64,000 nt of DNA from Streptomyces sp. NBC_00708 (GTDB lineage Bacteria > Actinomycetota > Actinomycetes > Streptomycetales > Streptomycetaceae): NCBI GenBank assembly GCA_036226585.1, contig CP108997.1, positions 744,001 through 808,000 on the forward strand, written 5' to 3'. Below are positions 63,047 to 64,000 of this stretch, piece after piece (position 1 is the first letter of the stretch; each line of letters starts with the position of its first letter). Position numbers and translations under genes: made by a program. The notes beneath the pieces were generated by a model. It worked only from the letters and a program-made list of their open reading frames with translations. It was not told where the DNA came from and did not search any database.

Positions 63047-64000
63047 ATGTCCCTCACCCCGAACCGCCGCATGGTGGGGGTCGTCCTGCTGGTGCCGGTG
63101 GTGGTGACCCTCGCCCTGTGGGCCTTCGCCTGGCCCGCCGCACGGACGGCGCCGCGCGACCTGCCCATCGGAATCGCCGGATCCGCGCCGGCCGCGGACC
63201 AGGTCCAGCAGCGGTTCGAGGAGCGCGACGGCGCCTTCGAGATCCACCGCTACGCCTCCGAGGCCGCCGCCAGGGAAGCGATCGAGGACCGGACCGTGTA
63301 CGGCGCGGTCGTCGTCTCCGAGAAGGGCCCCGCGCTGCTGACGGCGAGCGCCGCCGGTCCCGTGGTCGCCCAGCTGCTGCACGAGGCGGTGAGCGCCGGC
63401 GCACCGGCCGGCTCCGTCGTCCCGGTCACCGACGTGGTGGCCGCCCCCGCCGCCGACCCCAGGGGCGCGGTGCTCGGCTCCAGCATCATGCCGCTGGCCA
63501 TCGCGGGCGTCGCCGCCGGTGCGGCCGTGACCCTGCTGCGGCTGCGCGGCGCACGGGCCGGTGCCGCACTGCTCGGTGTGTCCGTCGCGGTGGGGCTCCT
63601 GGCCACCGCCGTGACGGACAGCTGGCTCGGCGCCCTCACCGGCGACTGGTGGGCCGAGGCCGGGAGCATCGCCCTGACCGTACTCGCCATCGGTGCGCCG
63701 GTGGCGGGGCTGGCCGCCCTGATCGGGACACCGGGCATCGGCCTCGGCGCCCTGCTCATGGTGCTCCTGGGCAATCCGTTCTCCGGAGTGACCAGCGCAC
63801 CCGAGCTGCTGCCCCGGCCGATCGGCACGCTCGGCCAGCTGCTGCCGCCGGGATCCGCCGGGTCACTGCTGCGCTCGGTGGCGTTCTTCGACGGCGCGGC
63901 GGCGGGCGGCGCGGCCCTGACGCTCTCCGTGTGGGCGGTGCTCGGACTCGCCGCCGTACTCGTCGGCGGCCGTCGCAGTACCACGGTGGAGGACGCCTCG
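63047..64000 (+). CDS. Membrane protein, N-terminal part (ABC-2/YhgE-type permease-like), runs off the window
   Basis: An uninterrupted frame of 318 codons from ATG 63047 reaches the right edge, so the 3' end is missing. One membrane segment near the N-terminus (MVGVVLLVPVVVTLALWAFA) is followed by an extracytoplasmic domain of about 110 residues (DLPIGIAGSAPAADQ). Further membrane helices then follow (GSSIMPLAIAGVAAGAAV and later ones). This layout resembles YhgE/Pip or ABC-2-type permeases. As a divergent partner of a TetR regulator it is likely an exporter or its component (inference). GAGG lies upstream of the ATG. Confidence 0.75.
   Translation, partial: MSLTPNRRMVGVVLLVPVVVTLALWAFAWPAARTAPRDLPIGIAGSAPAADQVQQRFEERDGAFEIHRYASEAAAREAIEDRTVYGAVVVSEKGPALLTASAAGPVVAQLLHEAVSAGAPAGSVVPVTDVVAAPAADPRGAVLGSSIMPLAIAGVAAGAAVTLLRLRGARAGAALLGVSVAVGLLATAVTDSWLGALTGDWWAEAGSIALTVLAIGAPVAGLAALIGTPGIGLGALLMVLLGNPFSGVTSAPELLPRPIGTLGQLLPPGSAGSLLRSVAFFDGAAAGGAALTLSVWAVLGLAAVLVGGRRSTTVEDAS

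Overview
The window is chromosomal DNA of a Streptomyces-type actinomycete. G+C is very high with strong third-position G/C bias. Several families point the same way: lipid II amidation by MurT/GatD, a short MltG-like protein, many TetR/GntR/MarR regulators, and CebR-type cellulose-regulon operators. I count about 54 genes on both strands. I saw no rRNA, tRNA, CRISPR array, insertion sequence, prophage or attachment site.

Layout. (1) 1-8919: a urea amidolyase locus, with a GntR regulator, an NCS1-type permease carrying a Cys-rich tail, urea carboxylase, allophanate hydrolase and a distant CitG-like protein. (2) 8920-13274: a 40-bp-period repeat, a SpoIIE/PP2C phosphatase broken by a one-base frameshift, a DUF4246 protein and a PIG-L deacetylase. 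(3) 13467-19088: a flavin-fold protein, an FKBP isomerase, a PLP lyase/synthase translationally coupled to a YheO-PAS/HTH regulator, a YjbQ-like protein, a flavoprotein monooxygenase and a short MltG. (4) 19148-30122: an ABC exporter divergent from a MarR gene across a shared operator, a large FAD/Fe-S oxidoreductase, an L,D-transpeptidase lipoprotein, a strongly asymmetric heterodimeric ABC exporter and a YdjM-like membrane protein. (5) 30294-43027: a Ski2-like helicase, TesB thioesterase, small proteins, a cation/proton antiporter, GNAT, glutathione peroxidase, acyl-CoA dehydrogenase with its own TetR operator, peptide deformylase and a ComB-like protein. (6) 43028-50925: a secreted pectate-lyase-like protein behind a consensus promoter and LacI-type palindrome, an AlaRS-like enzyme without editing domain preceded by a possible Thr/Ala-rich leader peptide and hairpins, then murT-gatD, pfkA and ctaG. 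(7) 50926-58589: a cellulolytic cluster of GH10 xylanase, GH48 and GH6 cellobiohydrolases, all with C-terminal CBM3, behind a promoter overlapped by a perfect CebR box. (8) 58590-64000: an ECF sigma factor fused to a membrane-anchored CAP domain, a PlsC acyltransferase, an epimerase, and a TetR gene divergent from a membrane protein that runs off the window.

How the parts work together. Region 1 forms a nitrogen-salvage operon: uptake of a nitrogenous substrate, ATP-dependent carboxylation of urea, then hydrolysis of allophanate to ammonia and CO2. Region 7 is a secreted set for crystalline cellulose and xylan, expected to be de-repressed by cello-oligosaccharides through CebR. MurT and GatD amidate lipid II, while MltG and the L,D-transpeptidase also act on peptidoglycan. 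Four divergent or self-standing regulator/target pairs have visible operators.

The observations I rate highest are the AlaRS-like gene with its leader-peptide/hairpin arrangement, the sigma-CAP fusion, the one-sided loss of ATPase motifs in the ABC exporter pair, and the CBM3-bearing cellulase set. All functional statements are read from sequence motifs; nothing was searched or computed externally.
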